Positions 11,204-23,455 are shown, counted from the first letter of the stretch. The stretch: DNA of 64,000 nt from Piliocolobus tephrosceles (GCF_002776525.5 NC_045436.1:104554353-104618352), one strand, 5' to 3'. The notes: generated by a model from the letters alone, not told the origin. Program-made: numbers and translations.

Positions 11204-12303
11204 GTAAAATAATGAGAAATAAACTTTCGATTTGTGATTTAATGGGATTGTTTAATAATCCCAGTTTAACAATAACAAATTTGCTTTTTGACAATAGCAT
11301 AATTTGTTTAATAAGTGCCATTGATTTTGTGTTAAATTACTAAGTACCTACTAGTATTTATATTTTCTCTTTTTGCTTTTTTTTCTGCTTTCTTTATTTG
11401 GCTTGTTGGACTTCATATCAGAACCAAACAGTCTTCTCTCTCCTCTTTAAGATAATCAGAGCTCTAAAATACCAAAATCTTGTAACTTCAACTTTATAGG
11501 TTAAAAAAAAAAAAAAAATTGGCTTCATAATTTCATTCTCATTTAAATATGTTCTGCCTATCCAATATATTAGTAAAAGAACGTATTTTTAGTATGCCAG
11601 TGAAAAGACATCTATCTTTTATCTAATGGTATAATGGGATATGTAAAAATATTTTTTCAAGTAAGTTTTTTTCCCTTAGAATAAAAAAAAAAAAGTTCTG
11701 CAAAATCTTGAAGTTGTCGCTTAAAAATATCCAAGAATTGGAACAAAGTCTGGTTAACTTGTGTGCCATTCTGTGCCATTTGGCCTCATTACACAGATTC
11801 TGCTCTGTGCCAGCGTCAGTCACTCCTGGCGATTCTTCTGGAGTAGTAATGTGGTAATCAGAGTGCTGGTGTAGAGCAAGGAGTGTGTGCCTCTGGGGAA
11901 TGACATGACCTTCCTTGAGGAAGTCTAAGGGCTGGCTATGACTTGGGAAGTACTAAGGACATAGATTTGTTGATCATCTGTGTCCCTATGACATTCTGGG
12001 GAGCATCCCAGATTACTCTGTACAACCCTAGAGAGGCAGACCTGAATGGTAGTAACCTAACCAGAGAGTGCCCAGAAATAGGAAAACTGGAGGGACGTCC
12101 TGCAGAGGACCTGTTAGGTTCAACATTCCACCCAGCAGGTCTTGTGGGAGATTCAAAAGCCCAGCTCTATTTCTGAGATTATTTTGTCTCAATGTAGGTG
12201 TCAGGATGCTTGATTTATATGAATATTTGAAATTATCCTCCTCTGAGATGATGACGTTAGTTTTTCCTGTTCCTGTCCTAATACCGTGATTTCTTTTTTA
12301 TAG
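11204..12303 (+). other. WDFY3 intron between W5 and W6
   Basis: AT-rich with short A and T homopolymers (about 11502-11518 and 11682-11694). I recognise no repeat family or gene. Confidence 0.85.
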
Positions 12304-12458
12304 AACTCAAAGAACCTGTGGGACAAATTGTATGTACAGATAAAGGTATTCTTGCCGTGGAACAGAATAAGGTTCTTATCCCACCAACCTGGAATAAAAG
12401 TTTTGCTTGGGGATATGCAGACCTCAGTTGCAGACTGGGAACCTATGAGTCAGACAAG
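12304..12458 (+). CDS. WDFY3: WDFY3 exon W6 (start of WD40 region)
   Basis: Acceptor TTTTATAG, donor GTTTGC. Its first two bases complete residue 3017, then 51 codons run to residue 3068. Translation: ELKEPVGQIVCTDKGILAVE, then QNKVLIPPTWN. The short beta-strand-like runs fit the first propeller blade. Confidence 0.95.
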
Positions 12459-13429
12459 GTTTGCATTATTTCCTGCCTACTCATTTAATACTGCTCTTTT
12501 GTGGTCTGGCTATCCTATATGAGTAATAGGGTTGGGGAGAACCCAGTCCAAGGACTTGTCAGCTGTTCCTCCAAACCCCAAAGGAAAAGTGAGCTTTCCT
12601 ATTTGGGGAAAGGAGTGCTTCACTGAATGAGAGCAGGATAAAGGAGTTCGTAGATACGTCATGTTCCCTGCAGAACAAGCCTCTTTTGCAAAGTCGTGTA
12701 ATAGGGGCTAGCAGTTTTCTTCTCACTCAAAGAATTCCTCCGAGAAATCCCAGCCAGCAAGGTGCTCAGCATTTCTGTCAACCAGAATAGATAGCTGCCT
12801 TTTGATGAGTCACCCTCTGGCCCACTTTTCATTTGAATGCTCCAAACAAGCTGGCAGAAAACCTGTTGCTCTATGCCGCAAGAAGCAACAGCAACTGCTT
12901 TGGGTCCCATAAGTACCTCTTGGAGAGACAATCTGTAGTGATCCTTTAGTGCCCTGTGTTTGCCCTCCAACAGTCCCCTCCCAAATGCAAGATGAAAACA
13001 ATCTGCACAGTCTGTTACGTTGTTTTGTAACACGATTCTATTTTGTTGATGTCCTCCTTAAACAGCAGCAGTCGCGCTCTCTTTTCACATTCTATCTACA
13101 GCAAATGCAGCCTTTTGCCACATTGTCCCCTGCACCTTCCATAGGTCACACAATTTCAGCATCATTTTCCCAGTCTGGAGAAACCAGAGACCCCCATTAT
13201 GAACAAAGTCCTTTTTGGTTATGGCTTTCAGCAGCAGCAATAATTGGAGGTGGTAGGGGTAGTTCAGGGTAGAGATTCAGTGGATATGCTTCTGAACTAA
13301 AGCTAGCTCAGAACATGAGCCGCTATTTGCCAGTGAGGTGCCTGCACCTCCACTCAGCTCTGCTCCTTGAGTTTCAGAAGTTTGTAGTACTTAACCGCAT
13401 GTGTGTCTCACATCCATTTTACTTTACAG
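12459..13429 (+). other. WDFY3 intron between W6 and W7
   Basis: Nearly 1 kb with no interspersed repeat I can name. Short open frames on both strands show no protein-family features. Confidence 0.85.
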
Positions 13430-13588
13430 GCTGTGACTGTTTATGAATGCTTGTCTGAGTGGGGCCAGATTCTCTGTGCAATCTGCCCCAACCCCAAGCT
13501 GGTCATCACGGGTGGAACAAGCACGGTTGTGTGTGTGTGGGAGATGGGCACCTCCAAAGAAAAGGCCAAGACCCTCACCCTCAAACAG
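13430..13588 (+). CDS. WDFY3: WDFY3 exon W7 (WD40 repeat)
   Basis: Acceptor CTTTACAG, donor GTAAGA. It has 53 codons, residues 3069-3121. It contains ILCAICPNPKLVITGGTSTV and then VCVWEM, a WD40 blade in which WE stands for the WD dipeptide. Confidence 0.96.
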
Positions 13589-14159
13589 GTAAGAAGAACA
13601 TAGAAAATGCCAAGAGGGACATAGTCTATCTCCTGTGCCTACACCCTATAGAAAGTAAAAAGCTTCCATAATTCTGAGGTACTTCAGATATAATGGACAA
13701 AACCAAAGTTACGTTCTGTTGCTAGAAATACTTTTTCGAAAAATAAAGGAAATCAGAATAAACTTTTCTAACAATGATGTAAGCCGGTCCCTTTGTTACA
13801 ATCTGAAGATAATTATCTTTAGGTAACATATATTTCAGTGTATTTAAGTAATATAAATGCAAAAGTCCAAATTGAATTTTTGCAAACTGAATTATGTTTG
13901 CTATTGACTCATTAATTTCCTTCCAGGGTGATTTCCATTTATCTGCCACTAAATTCTTTATTCTTTGTTTTTCTCTTTTCTCATTTGTCATATACTTAAG
14001 GATATGCCAAACTCATGAATATATTCAATAGAGCCCTTCATGATTTAATTAACAAGTATTTCTGATTGCCTGTTACATACATAATTCTATTATTAATTTT
14101 TACTTAAAGCAAGAGTCCTTTTATAATTAAGCCATTTCATGATATTTGATTTGGGAGAG

Positions 14160-14162
<3 letters not shown>

Positions 14163-14194
<32 letters not shown>

Positions 14195-14303
14195 NNNNNN
14201 NNNNNNNNNNNNNNNNNNNNNNNNNNNNNNNNNNNNNNNNNNNNNNNNNNNNNNNNNNNNNNNNNNNNNNNNNNNNNNNNNNNNNNNNNNNNNNGCCCGG
14301 CCC
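14163..14303 (-). mobile_element. Alu, minus orientation, mostly missing in an assembly gap
   Basis: Left side: a run of T up to 14194. Right side: GCCCGGCC at 14295-14302, the reverse complement of the Alu head. The flanking sequence GAGAACTTTTTTT occurs at 14157-14169 and again at 14304-14316, as expected for a target-site duplication. The body is hidden by the N run. Confidence 0.85.
14195..14294. other. Assembly gap, 100 N
   Basis: Exactly 100 N, a conventional placeholder for a gap of unknown size. The flanks indicate that an Alu body of about 280 bases is missing. Confidence 0.98.
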
Positions 14304-14373
14304 GAGAACTTTTTTTAAATAAGGAGCATATATCTAAGTATTTTTAATGATACAAATTTGAAAAATAATGTAA

Positions 14374-14600
14374 CAATACCACTTATCATTTATTGAGCAC
14401 CTCTATTTCAGGGGACTGTGTTGAGTATTCTACAAATACAAAACTCTAGTCCACACAATTCTACAAGGTAGTTGTTAGCCCCATCTTACCCCTGAAAAAG
14501 ACACAGGTTAGAGTGGTCAAGACACAAGTCTAAAGCTTTAGACACAAGTCTAAAGCTATAATTTAAGTTCTGTCTGACTTCAAAGCTATTTTAAAAGCTA
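14374..14600 (+). mobile_element. MIR SINE with an internal 20-bp tandem duplication
   Basis: CATTTATTGAGCACCTCTAT and the later MIR landmarks (ACAAGGTAGTTGTTAGCCCC) are visible. GACACAAGTCTAAAGCTTTA at 14521-14540 is repeated at 14541-14560 with one change. Confidence 0.75.
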
Positions 14601-14949
14601 AACTCAAACAGTTGTGTCATAAATACCTGTAGAAAAAAACTGAACCCCTGTTCAGTATAAAACTGAATCATCTGTATAGGCCAGAAACTTCACAGAGTTG
14701 CTGGGTCCTGAGGCAAGCCATATAAAGAGGGAGAAAGTCTTGAAATGAACAGATTACAAGGTTAATAGTACATTTTGCTGATCCAAATTCTACTGCTTAA
14801 AAATATTTTCCATTTAGAAAATGCACTTTGAAAGTAATGTGCCAGTAAAAAGGACTTTCTACTTAAAATGGTTTCCTGGAGTTTGCTAAGCATGCAATAA
14901 AGATGTCTATATGACCGAAATTTTAAGCCACTTCATTTTTTTATATTAT

Positions 14950-14950
<1 letters not shown>

Positions 14951-14982
<32 letters not shown>
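14951..14982 (+). repeat. (CA)16 microsatellite
   Basis: Sixteen uninterrupted CA units. Confidence 0.97.
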
Positions 14983-14983
<1 letters not shown>

Positions 14984-15974
14984 TTCATGTGTATACACAG
15001 ATAGTTTTCTGTCTCGAAAGTATTAAAAAATTGATAAACCTTCAATCTATAAAAAACACCTACTATACATGATAGAAAAATCTCTCCTCCAAGTTTGCAC
15101 TGATTTACACCCAAGGCTCTCCCCAAATGTACAATAGAAGGCGGCTTCTTACATCCTAGTGTGGAAGGCGGCAGATGAAGCCAACTCACTATTAAGCGGA
15201 TATATTTTTCTGCTGGGACAGATGGCCCATTCTAAGTACTTAGGAACTACTAACAGTAATCTAAATCTTTTTCTTCAGAATATTTACTTATTTGCACACA
15301 TTGCCATTTCCCTGGGTCCTGTTTCTCTTCATATTCCAGCAAAAGAGGGAAGTTCTTATTCTAGTTTAAAGAAAGAATTCCTCTCAGGCACAGATATTCA
15401 GATATCTCGCATTGGCAGCAGGACTTCAGCATGTTGATGCCTCAGGACTACATTCTCCCTTTGTCTATTGTAGACCACGTGCTATAACCATGTGGTTCTC
15501 ACAGTTTATGCATTTTTTTAAAAATTCATTCAATTGTAATTCCTTAGAATGGTCTAAACAGGAGTTCATGGCATAAAGGAATAGATACAGAGTTGAAATT
15601 CTGTATTTTTGATGCCCATAATCAATACATCTCTACATAAAAATGGTATAAAGAAACCCAAGCTGGGTTGTGGTTGTCATTGCCTCTTCCTTCTAAGATC
15701 CTGGCCCACCTCCAGGGAAGAAGTAATGCGAAAACAGAGAGAAGAGCCTCCAGAATACTCCAGACTTCTCTCTACCCCCATGGGCTGAGGCAAGGGCAGT
15801 CAGCAGGAGGAGAAAGGAGGTCTGCCTTCCAGACTCTCCAGACACCACTGCTCGAGTCACCTGCTACCCAGCATGCGTGCCACTGCCTCCTAATGCATCC
15901 AGGAGCTTCTGGAGTCGCCATGGAACCTTGTCACTGAGATCAACCTGATTTTGTTTGTTTGTTCTCATTTGTAG

Positions 15975-16154
15975 GCCTTACTGGGCCACACTGATACCGT
16001 CACCTGCGCCACAGCATCATTAGCCTATCACATAATTGTCAGTGGGTCCCGGGATCGAACCTGTATCATTTGGGATTTGAACAAACTGTCATTTCTAACC
16101 CAGCTTCGCGGGCATCGAGCTCCAGTTTCTGCTCTTTGTATCAATGAATTAACA
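15975..16154 (+). CDS. WDFY3: WDFY3 exon W8 (WD40 repeats)
   Basis: Acceptor TTTGTAG, donor GTAAGTAG. It has 60 codons, residues 3122-3181. It contains LLGHTDTVTC, VSGSRDRTCIIWDLN and LRGHRAPVSA: one complete GH...WD blade and the GH start of the next. This is the most canonical WD40 sequence in the window. Confidence 0.97.
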
Positions 16155-16224
16155 GTAAGTAGTAAATTGCCCACTTCACTTACGTTTAGGTAAACAAGTA
16201 GTCTTGGCCAAAATACATTAACAA

Positions 16225-16535
16225 TGGTGGGGCTCGGGGGGACGTGTCTGTAGTTGCAGCTACTCAGGAGGCTAAGGTGGGAGGATGACTTGAGCCCAGG
16301 ACTTCTGGGCTGTAGACACTATACCCATCAGATGTCTGCACTAAGGTCAGCATCGATATGATGACCTCCTGAAAGCCAGAGACCATCAGGTTGCCTAAGG
16401 AGGGGTGAAGCAGCCCAGGCTAGAGATGGAACAGATCAGAATTCCCATGCTGATCAGTAGTGGGCTGTGCCTGTGATAGCCATTGTACTCGGCCTGGGAA
16501 ACACAACAAAACACTGTCTCTTAAAAAAATAATAA
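16225..16535 (+). pseudogene. 7SL (SRP) RNA processed pseudogene, near full length
   Basis: It keeps the non-Alu S domain that distinguishes 7SL from Alu: AAGGTCAGCATCGATATGAT, GACCTCCTGAAAGCCAGAGA, CATCAGGTTGCCTAAGGAGG and ATGCTGATCAGTAGTGGG in the right order, between Alu-like 5' and 3' domains, followed by an A-rich tail. The 5' end (GGTGGGGCTCGGGGGGACG) and many S-domain positions are mutated, so it is not expected to make functional SRP RNA. Retrotransposed copies of 7SL are common in primates. Confidence 0.92.
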
Positions 16536-16799
16536 ATTTTTCTTCTATAAAATGACTCATTGTTTTTGAAGTTGATAGGCACTCATTTTATAAAAGTTAC
16601 TACATTTTCTTTGACTTAGTGTTGTTTGAAAAGCAAATAGATGTTAAAGTTTATAATCCAGAGAGCAGTTTTGTCTTAAAGTCCATTCACTGCTGCATAC
16701 ATTAGAGAGAACAAGATTCGATTAAAATAAAACAAAGCTTTCTAGAATGTTTTTTAAAAAACAAGAAATCTGTAGGATTTGTTAAGAACGTTAGAAATT

Positions 16800-17069
16800 G
16801 GCCGGGCTTGGTGGCTCATGCCTATAATCCCAGCACTTTGGGAGGCCACTGCAGGTGGATCATTTGAGGTCAGGAGTTCCAGACCAGCCTGGCCAACATA
16901 GTGAAACCCCATCTCTACTAAAAATACAAAAATTAGTCAGGCTGGTGGTGGGTGCCTTTAATCCTAGCTATTTGGGAGGATGAGGCAGGAGAATCGCTTG
17001 AACCTGGGAGGTGGAGATGGCAGTGAGCCGAGATCACTCCACTGCACTCCAGCCTGGACAATAGAAAAA
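16800..17069 (+). mobile_element. Alu with target-site duplication
   Basis: Starts GGCCGGGCTTGGTGGCTCAT. It has two monomers and a shortened 3' end with a very short A-rich tail. It is flanked by GAACGTTAGAAAT before and GAATGTTAGAAAT after. Confidence 0.94.
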
Positions 17070-18205
17070 GAATGTTAGAAATGTGTTGAAATTTTTAATA
17101 AAATATAGTCAGAGTATGGAAAGTAAAAAGGGTGACATTTGAGTACCCAAACAAGAGAAAAATTCTTATATAGCTATTTTCAAAACAGATCCAAAAGTTA
17201 TCAAAAGATGCCATCTCTTTTCAGAAATAAATAGTTCATATACAAATAAATGAAAGAAGTCAAATAAAATAAATGCCCTTGTCTAGGAGCACTCTACATA
17301 CACCAAGCCCACCTGAAGCAGACAAGAGGAGATTCATTGCTAAGATGGTCTTGAAGCAGGGGAAGCTTGACGGCAGGTTTACAGAGACTGAGGCCCCACA
17401 TGCTTATCGCATTAGTAAGTAGATGATGTGTGTCAGCATGTAGGTGATGCCCCATATACAAATCAGTCTTGGGAGTCGGCAGGAACTCACCCAAGCCTCA
17501 TCGCTTCTTAGCTATACATATCCATTGCCATCTTACCTTCACCCCTACCGCAGGGCCGTCCTTCATGCACAGAACAGTTCTAGCCATGTCATTGAGTGAT
17601 GTTCACACTGTCACCTACACAGACAGCTTTCCTCATCAAGGGTGCTGCATCTTTGATTTCTACCAGAAGTTACTCAGTATTAACACTTTTAGTCAACTAT
17701 CTTGTAATCATCTTATTTAAAAAGGGAAAAGAAAGAAATTCATTTATAGTTGTCAGTCACTTAGAGTGTCTGATTAATAATGGCAGGTGTACTCAGGTTG
17801 AGAATGAGTAGGGGACATGCAAGGGTAGAAGAGCCCAATTTGTTTGTGTCTGAAAGCTTTAAGAGGTTTTCAGAACAACACCTTGGGTTGGTCCTGCAAA
17901 CATTTGAACCTAAAGAGCTTTACAAAAATGTGGGTGCTGTAGAACCGCTCTGATGCAGCAGTGTTGAATCAGATGCTTAATCCATTATTTGGAGCACTTT
18001 GTTTTGGGGTTGTTCTTAACTTAAATACTGATAATTTTATTATAGCCAGTTGTTTGAGCCAGTGTACACTACTGGATTGCAATATTTGCTGCAAATACTA
18101 CAAAAGCAGTCTTTTCTTTTTAAGATGCTCTTGTAATATCTTAATAACTCATGAAAAGATTTCTATTTCTGTTGTGTTTCTCACACTTGATATTTGATCA
18201 ATTAT

Positions 18206-18231
18206 CTTGATATTGATAAACCAATATCAAG
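18206..18231. repeat. Perfect 10-bp inverted repeat
   Basis: CTTGATATTG (18206-18215) and CAATATCAAG (18222-18231) are separated by ATAAAC. The same TTGATATT word occurs just upstream. It may be chance in AT-rich DNA. Confidence 0.6.
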
Positions 18232-18859
18232 TCTGCTTTATTTCAGTTTACATTTTAGGCCAACGCCACTTTGCCTTTAATTCTTCTTATGTCTCTGCCT
18301 TCATAACAACAGGATTTACTCTAATAAACTCTAATTAAGTCCCCAAAGTAACTGAAGAAGGTCTTGCCCAGTGCAGAATGGAGCAATTGTCTCTTGCGGA
18401 GACTGAGGCCACTAATTAAAACTCAACTGCTGACACTCATAGTCAGAGATGGTTCAGTAACTGATACAGAAGTAGACACAACAATGCTTTGCTAAGTATT
18501 GTTTCAGTTTGGGTTTTGGTTTATTTCTTGCCATTTTGGTAGAAGAAGAGCTGGGGGGTGGGAGGAACAAGGAGGAGCAGTAGAAAGACCAGCACAGACG
18601 GTGCAGCACAGACTGGATGGAACAGGCCCAGTCCTCCCCCTCACCCTACCCCAGCCTCCTCCACCTTACCTTCTTATGTGTTGATGCTGCTTTGCAGCTT
18701 CCAGTTCTCCTCTGTTTTTGCTGACCATCTTCAGACTTACGGAGGTTCTTATGTATCTCCTGAGGGTACCGAATTTCACCAGGTCTTTTCTAAAGCTAAT
18801 ACCCAGCACTGTGATATCCAGACTATGTTAGGAATGAGAGAGGCAGCACGGTATGGTAT

Positions 18860-19045
18860 ATAAGCTTTGGGGCTATAGAAAGCTGGCTTCAAATCTCTGA
18901 TGATAAATAAGTTACTTAAGTTCTTTGCCCCTCACTTTCATCCTTTAAAGCAAGGCTAATGATAGTCTCACGAGGTTTCTGTGTTAACTGGAACATCTGA
19001 AGTCTCCACCCCAGTGACTGGCATACAGGAGATGCTTCAGAAAGC
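18860..19045 (+). mobile_element. MIR-like SINE fragment
   Basis: The order of weakly conserved MIR boxes is visible: AAGTTACTTAAGTTCTTTGC, the CATCCTTTAAAGCAAGGCTA region, then GTGACTGGCATACAGGAGAT. Low identity. Confidence 0.5.
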
Positions 19046-19793
19046 ATCCTCCTTTCTTTAACTATAGTGGGTTGTGTTCTCACCAGGTTAGGTAGAACCC
19101 AGCCTGGTAGAATTTGAGAAAATAGGTTGTTCTTTTCTACCTTTGGAACTCATGAAAACATAAGTTATCAGCTCAGGGATCTTGGTTTTTACTAAGTTTG
19201 CCAAGAAGTGACCCATGTACCAGTTTCCTTTTCTCCCCCCACATTCCCCCACCCCTATTTTGAATACAGGTTTTAAAATAGGATATTACAGCATGACCAA
19301 GATTGTGCCTTTTGATTTATTGAAGAAACACAACTATATCTGGACTGAAAAATGCCTCTTCTACCCTGTAGTTTTAGTGGTTGGATTCATTTTGTAAAAG
19401 TGGAGGTGGATTCCTGCCTCTAGATGAAAGGCATAATAGATTTTGTTAGCAATGGGAGGAAGAAGAGTAGTTCATCATCTCCTCAGATGACAGGGAGCTT
19501 TCTTGTGTCGCCAGACCTTGCTCAGCAGTGTGCCAGGGACGTGAACCTACCCTTTGTCTCCATCCGTGGTCCCTTTGGCCACTGCATCCACTCAACTGTG
19601 AATTCTTAAGCCCTTGTTCAGGGTATTGTTTTTAAGTCAGCAAGCACTGAATTTCAGATTACCTAAGAAATTAGCCGCTAGTCTTGGGACTGAAGAGCTT
19701 TCTGAGAACTAGGCCAGGGATTCAGTTTGCTTCAGAAACCAGAAGGTAATTGGAAGGGAGCAAAGAGAATGACATTTTTCTCTCTCTTCTCAG

Positions 19794-19976
19794 GGGGACA
19801 TTGTGTCCTGCGCTGGCACATATATCCATGTGTGGAGCATCAATGGGAACCCTATCGTGAGTGTCAACACATTCACAGGTAGGAGCCAGCAGATCATCTG
19901 CTGCTGCGTGTCGGAGATGAACGAATGGGACACACAGAACGTCATAGTGACAGGACACTCAGATGGAGTGGTTCGG
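19794..19976 (+). CDS. WDFY3: WDFY3 exon W9 (WD40 repeats)
   Basis: Acceptor TCTTCTCAG, donor GTAAGTG. It has 61 codons, residues 3182-3242. It contains GDIVSCAGTYIHVWSINGN and then VIVTGHSDGVVR, completing one blade and most of another. The final WD dipeptide of that blade (FW) lies in the next exon. Confidence 0.97.
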
Positions 19977-21446
19977 GTAAGTGAGCTGAGAGAAGAACTC
20001 ATTAGGATATTTGTCATCCCAGTTTACCTGAAACTTGCAGCTAACTACAGGTTAAGAACACCTGAACAGGTTGTAATGTTTAGTGAACTCTTGCTCCAGT
20101 TCAGACAAGCCTTGGCCTATGCATTATCAGACATGAGGAACACCGGTGTCTTGGCCTCTTTTCTTCCTATAAAGTAGATCTGGTAGTGCTACTGGCCATT
20201 TGACATTTTGACACAATTAGGTCACTTAAACATGATTCCCATGTCACACTGGGATTGCTCAAAATGCAAACTGCAGAAGTACTGGGTTTTCAGCCTGTCA
20301 AATGGCTTCGTAGAGAAAACATAGTGAGCAGGGATAAGTCTCTTCCCTACAGAGAATCACAGTGCTGGAAAACACTTCCAGCGTCCCCAGCTAGGATCCC
20401 AGATGACTGCACTTGAAGCCTAGATGTAGTTTATCCTTTTCTTAGGTTGCTATGTGCTGGGCCTCTACAGAAAATAGAGGAAATGGAGTATTCACTTTTG
20501 TAGTCTGTTGCAGTATTTGAGTGTTTCTGTCTCAGGAGACTTTTCTTTGTGCTTGTTTTTCTTTAATTGTGCTCTTTGTAAAAGCAGAGAGCAGCTGATT
20601 ACCACCCTCTTTAGTCAGAGTCACATGTGGAGAGAGAGTGAGGCCATCAGGCCACTCCACTACCACACCCTGTACCTCGCACAATACACATCTACACATA
20701 CACAAAAACTCACATACACACACCCTGGAGTCCGCTTCCTCGACAGTGGTATTTCACATGCTCAATCTGTGAAGCAGCATAAAATAGCTCCCTAGCTGGG
20801 CACCTGGGGATTCTGTTTACTGTGTGCCTTCTTGGGGATCTATAATGTATATTAGCATATGCAAGACTGAGAGGTTTTTGTAGGAAACAAAAAAGTTGAC
20901 TTAGTTGAACTAGGTTTTTGTTTTGTTTCTGAGACAGAGTGAGTTGCTCTGTCTCCCAGGCTGGAGTGTAGTGGTGCAATCTCAGCTTACTGAAACCTCT
21001 GCCTCCCGGGTTCAAGCAATTCTCCTGCCTCAGCCTCCCAAGTAGCTGGAATTGCAATCATGGACTGCTATGTCCAGCTAATTTTTGTACTTCTAGTAGA
21101 GACAGGGTTTCACCATGTTGACCTGGCTGGTCTCAAACTCCTGACCTCAAATGATCCGCCCACCTTGGCTTCCCACAACGCTGGGATTATAGGCATGAGC
21201 CCCTGCGCCTGGCCTGAACCATGTTTTTAAACTGATATGACTATAATCTTTTCCCTCTACTTTGAAACAGCCATTGTGTGTAGGCAGTCCCCTGCCATAT
21301 CTTCCAAGATACGGGAAATCTAACTGTATAACATGATGGAAATTAAGTTATCTGTTAACCCTGAGAGTCTATCTTCATTGAGTAATGTAAATTGGTTCCT
21401 TAATCTGTTTTGTAACGTTTTAACTGTTGTACTTATTTAAATTTAG
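19977..21446 (+). other. WDFY3 intron between W9 and W10
   Basis: Contains one Alu in minus orientation (20913-21214). The remainder (19977-20910, 21220-21440) is unrecognised. Confidence 0.88.
20913..21214 (-). mobile_element. Alu, full length, minus orientation
   Basis: T/G-rich head (GTTTTTGTTTTGTTTC), then GAGACAGAGTGAGTTGCTCT, through to GGCATGAGCCCCTGCGCCTG. Confidence 0.94.
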
Positions 21447-21543
21447 TTTTGGAGGATGGAATTTTTGCAAGTTCCTGAAACACCAGCTCCTGAGCCTGCT
21501 GAAGTCCTAGAAATGCAGGAAGACTGTCCAGAAGCACAAATAG
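21447..21543 (+). CDS. WDFY3: WDFY3 exon W10 (end of WD40 blade)
   Basis: Acceptor AAATTTAG, donor GTATTTAA. It has 32 codons plus one base, residues 3243-3274. It begins FWRMEFLQVPETPAPEPAEV, where FW closes the preceding blade and the chain passes into a proline/acidic linker. Confidence 0.95.
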
Positions 21544-22974
21544 GTATTTAATACTTTCTAAAAATGACTCAGTCGTATTCACATTTCTTTTCAGTCACTG
21601 TGGATAAACTTACACCAAACAACATAAAGAGTAGCCCAAGGTTGGGCACTGCTTGGAGAAGCGTGGTTGCTGCCTGTTGTGTGATTCCTTTGAGCAGACA
21701 TGCCAGTTTTCTCTACTTCACTGGGCAACATTCGGTGTGGTGGTGTCTTGTGGTTAACTTCCACATTCCATACTAAATATAGCACTTAATTCCTGGAGTA
21801 CCGAAGGCTTGGGCTTTCACTTCTGAAAACACAACAGACCTAGAGGGCATGCTGTTGTATAAGTCAGTCAAGCTCTGCTGCACCCTGGCCCCACATTTGT
21901 TCTGCCCACCGTAGGGCTGGCTCAGTGTGCATCACAGATACAATCGTGTTTGTAAACAATTAACAGAGGCAGACCAGAGTCCACCGTCAGACTTGCTCAC
22001 ATTAGGGCATTAATTCACACCGAAGCCTGGTTACCTGTAGTACATTATTTGTGAAGCAATTTACAATTTTCCAGTGAAATATAGAGATAATTGATTTCTA
22101 CCCAGAATAACTGAAAGCAATGCCATAATGCCAGGGTGAGATCTGCTTTGTGTTGCAGTCTCTGAAGAAGCCACCCCCTTTGATGTAGAACAGTGGGTAC
22201 AAGGAACTTCCTGGAAAGGAACAAGGTTTTAAGTTTGGCCTTCAGATTGTTTCTCCGTGATTGACTTTTGTACACTGAGAATTCATTGTGACTTTGATGA
22301 TGTCAGAGAGTTAATAAAGGAAACTTAGCAGAAGGACACAAGTCACTTCTCTATATAAGCTGAAAGTAGCTTTTACTTTCCATGCCAGAGAAGAAAAAAG
22401 ATACCTTGGGCAGGACATTTTAATGCTGGTGTTATATTAGTACATGTAAATTTCTAATTACAGCCCCACCAAAAAGGTCATTTGGGTGTTTGGAGACATA
22501 AAAATTCAGTTTAATTCAGTAAGTGTTTGGGGGTTACCTGTTATATGTCAGATAGTGAATTAAGGGAACCAGTGAGAAGTGGGTCATTTTCCTTTCCCTT
22601 AGAAAGCTTTTAAGTAAATAACAGTGGAAGACGATATGCATGAGTGAGATAGAAGGGGTCAAATTCAGGGTGGAAAGATATTTGTATGTCTTTATTGTGG
22701 GCAGTCTGGCAGAAGTGGCAGAGAGGGAGAGCAGCCCACAGGAAGAACTGGGCAATGTAGAAGTGGTGAGATTTGTGGGCACTTGTTGGGGCGAAATGTA
22801 AACAAGCTAGAGGTTCACTGGAAATTAAAGCCGCTTCCAAAGCTGCTTGTTTGCGGACCTCAGAGCTCATGATCATAAGACGTTGGGGTGAAAACTTCAT
22901 TCACATTACTCCAGTAGACCCCTACTGAGTAGGAAGCAAACAAATAAAGTATTTGTCTTGCTAAGAAAATAACT

Positions 22975-23308
22975 ATGGTGGGCCCAGTATCCTCAGGAGT
23001 TGGTTCTAAGACCTCCCTTGGATACCAAAATCTGAGAATGCTCAAGTCCCTGATATAAAATGGTGTAAGTAGTATTTGTATAAAACCTACTAACACCCTC
23101 CTGAATACCTTAAATCATCTCCAGATTACTAGCAATACAATGTAAATGCTGTGTAAATTGTTGTGATGTTGTATTGTTTAGGGACTAATGACAAGGAAAA
23201 AAAATTCTGCACATGTTCAATAACAGACACAGTTTATTTTCCCCAATACTTTCCATCTGAGGTTAATTGAATCCATGTATGTAGAACCCACAGAAATGGA
23301 GGGCCAGG
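22975..23308. mobile_element. MER2 (Tigger-derived DNA transposon)
   Basis: Characteristic MER2 phrases in order: GGTTCTAAGACCTCCCTTGG, TACCAAAATCTGAGAATGCT, CAAGTCCCTGATATAAAATG, GTATTGTTTAGGGACTAATG, ending GAGGGCCAGGTA. TA dinucleotides at both edges fit a TA target site. Confidence 0.85.
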
Positions 23309-23455
23309 TATACTTGTTTCTTATATATTTTCCCTCCAGTAGACTTTATTGCAAGAGAGTAGAGAGGTGATGTGAAGAAATGCAAAATAACAGTGAAAAG
23401 AGGAAGAAGAACAAAATTCCAAAGTAAGGCTTTCATCAATAATTCACTAATCTTT

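Larger units (their letters stand above)
13589..15974 (+). other. WDFY3 intron between W7 and W8
   Basis: Contains a 100-N gap in an Alu (14163-14316), a MIR (14374-14600) and a (CA)16 microsatellite. The stretches 13600-14160 and 15000-15970 show nothing I recognise. Confidence 0.88.
16155..19793 (+). other. WDFY3 intron between W8 and W9
   Basis: Holds a 7SL RNA pseudogene (16225-16535), an Alu (16800-17069) and a MIR-like stretch (about 18860-19045). A perfect 10-bp inverted repeat with a 6-base loop lies at 18206-18231. Most of 17085-18850 and 19050-19790 is unrecognised non-coding sequence. Confidence 0.88.

Noticed and set aside
12659..13033. 124-codon minus-strand frame in the W6-W7 intron.
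   Set aside because: No family features, no splice context, and it overlaps other equally long chance frames on both strands.
16225..16535. Functional 7SL RNA gene.
   Set aside because: The 5' domain and many S-domain positions are mutated, there is an A-rich tail as in retrocopies, and no 7SL-type upstream promoter is seen.
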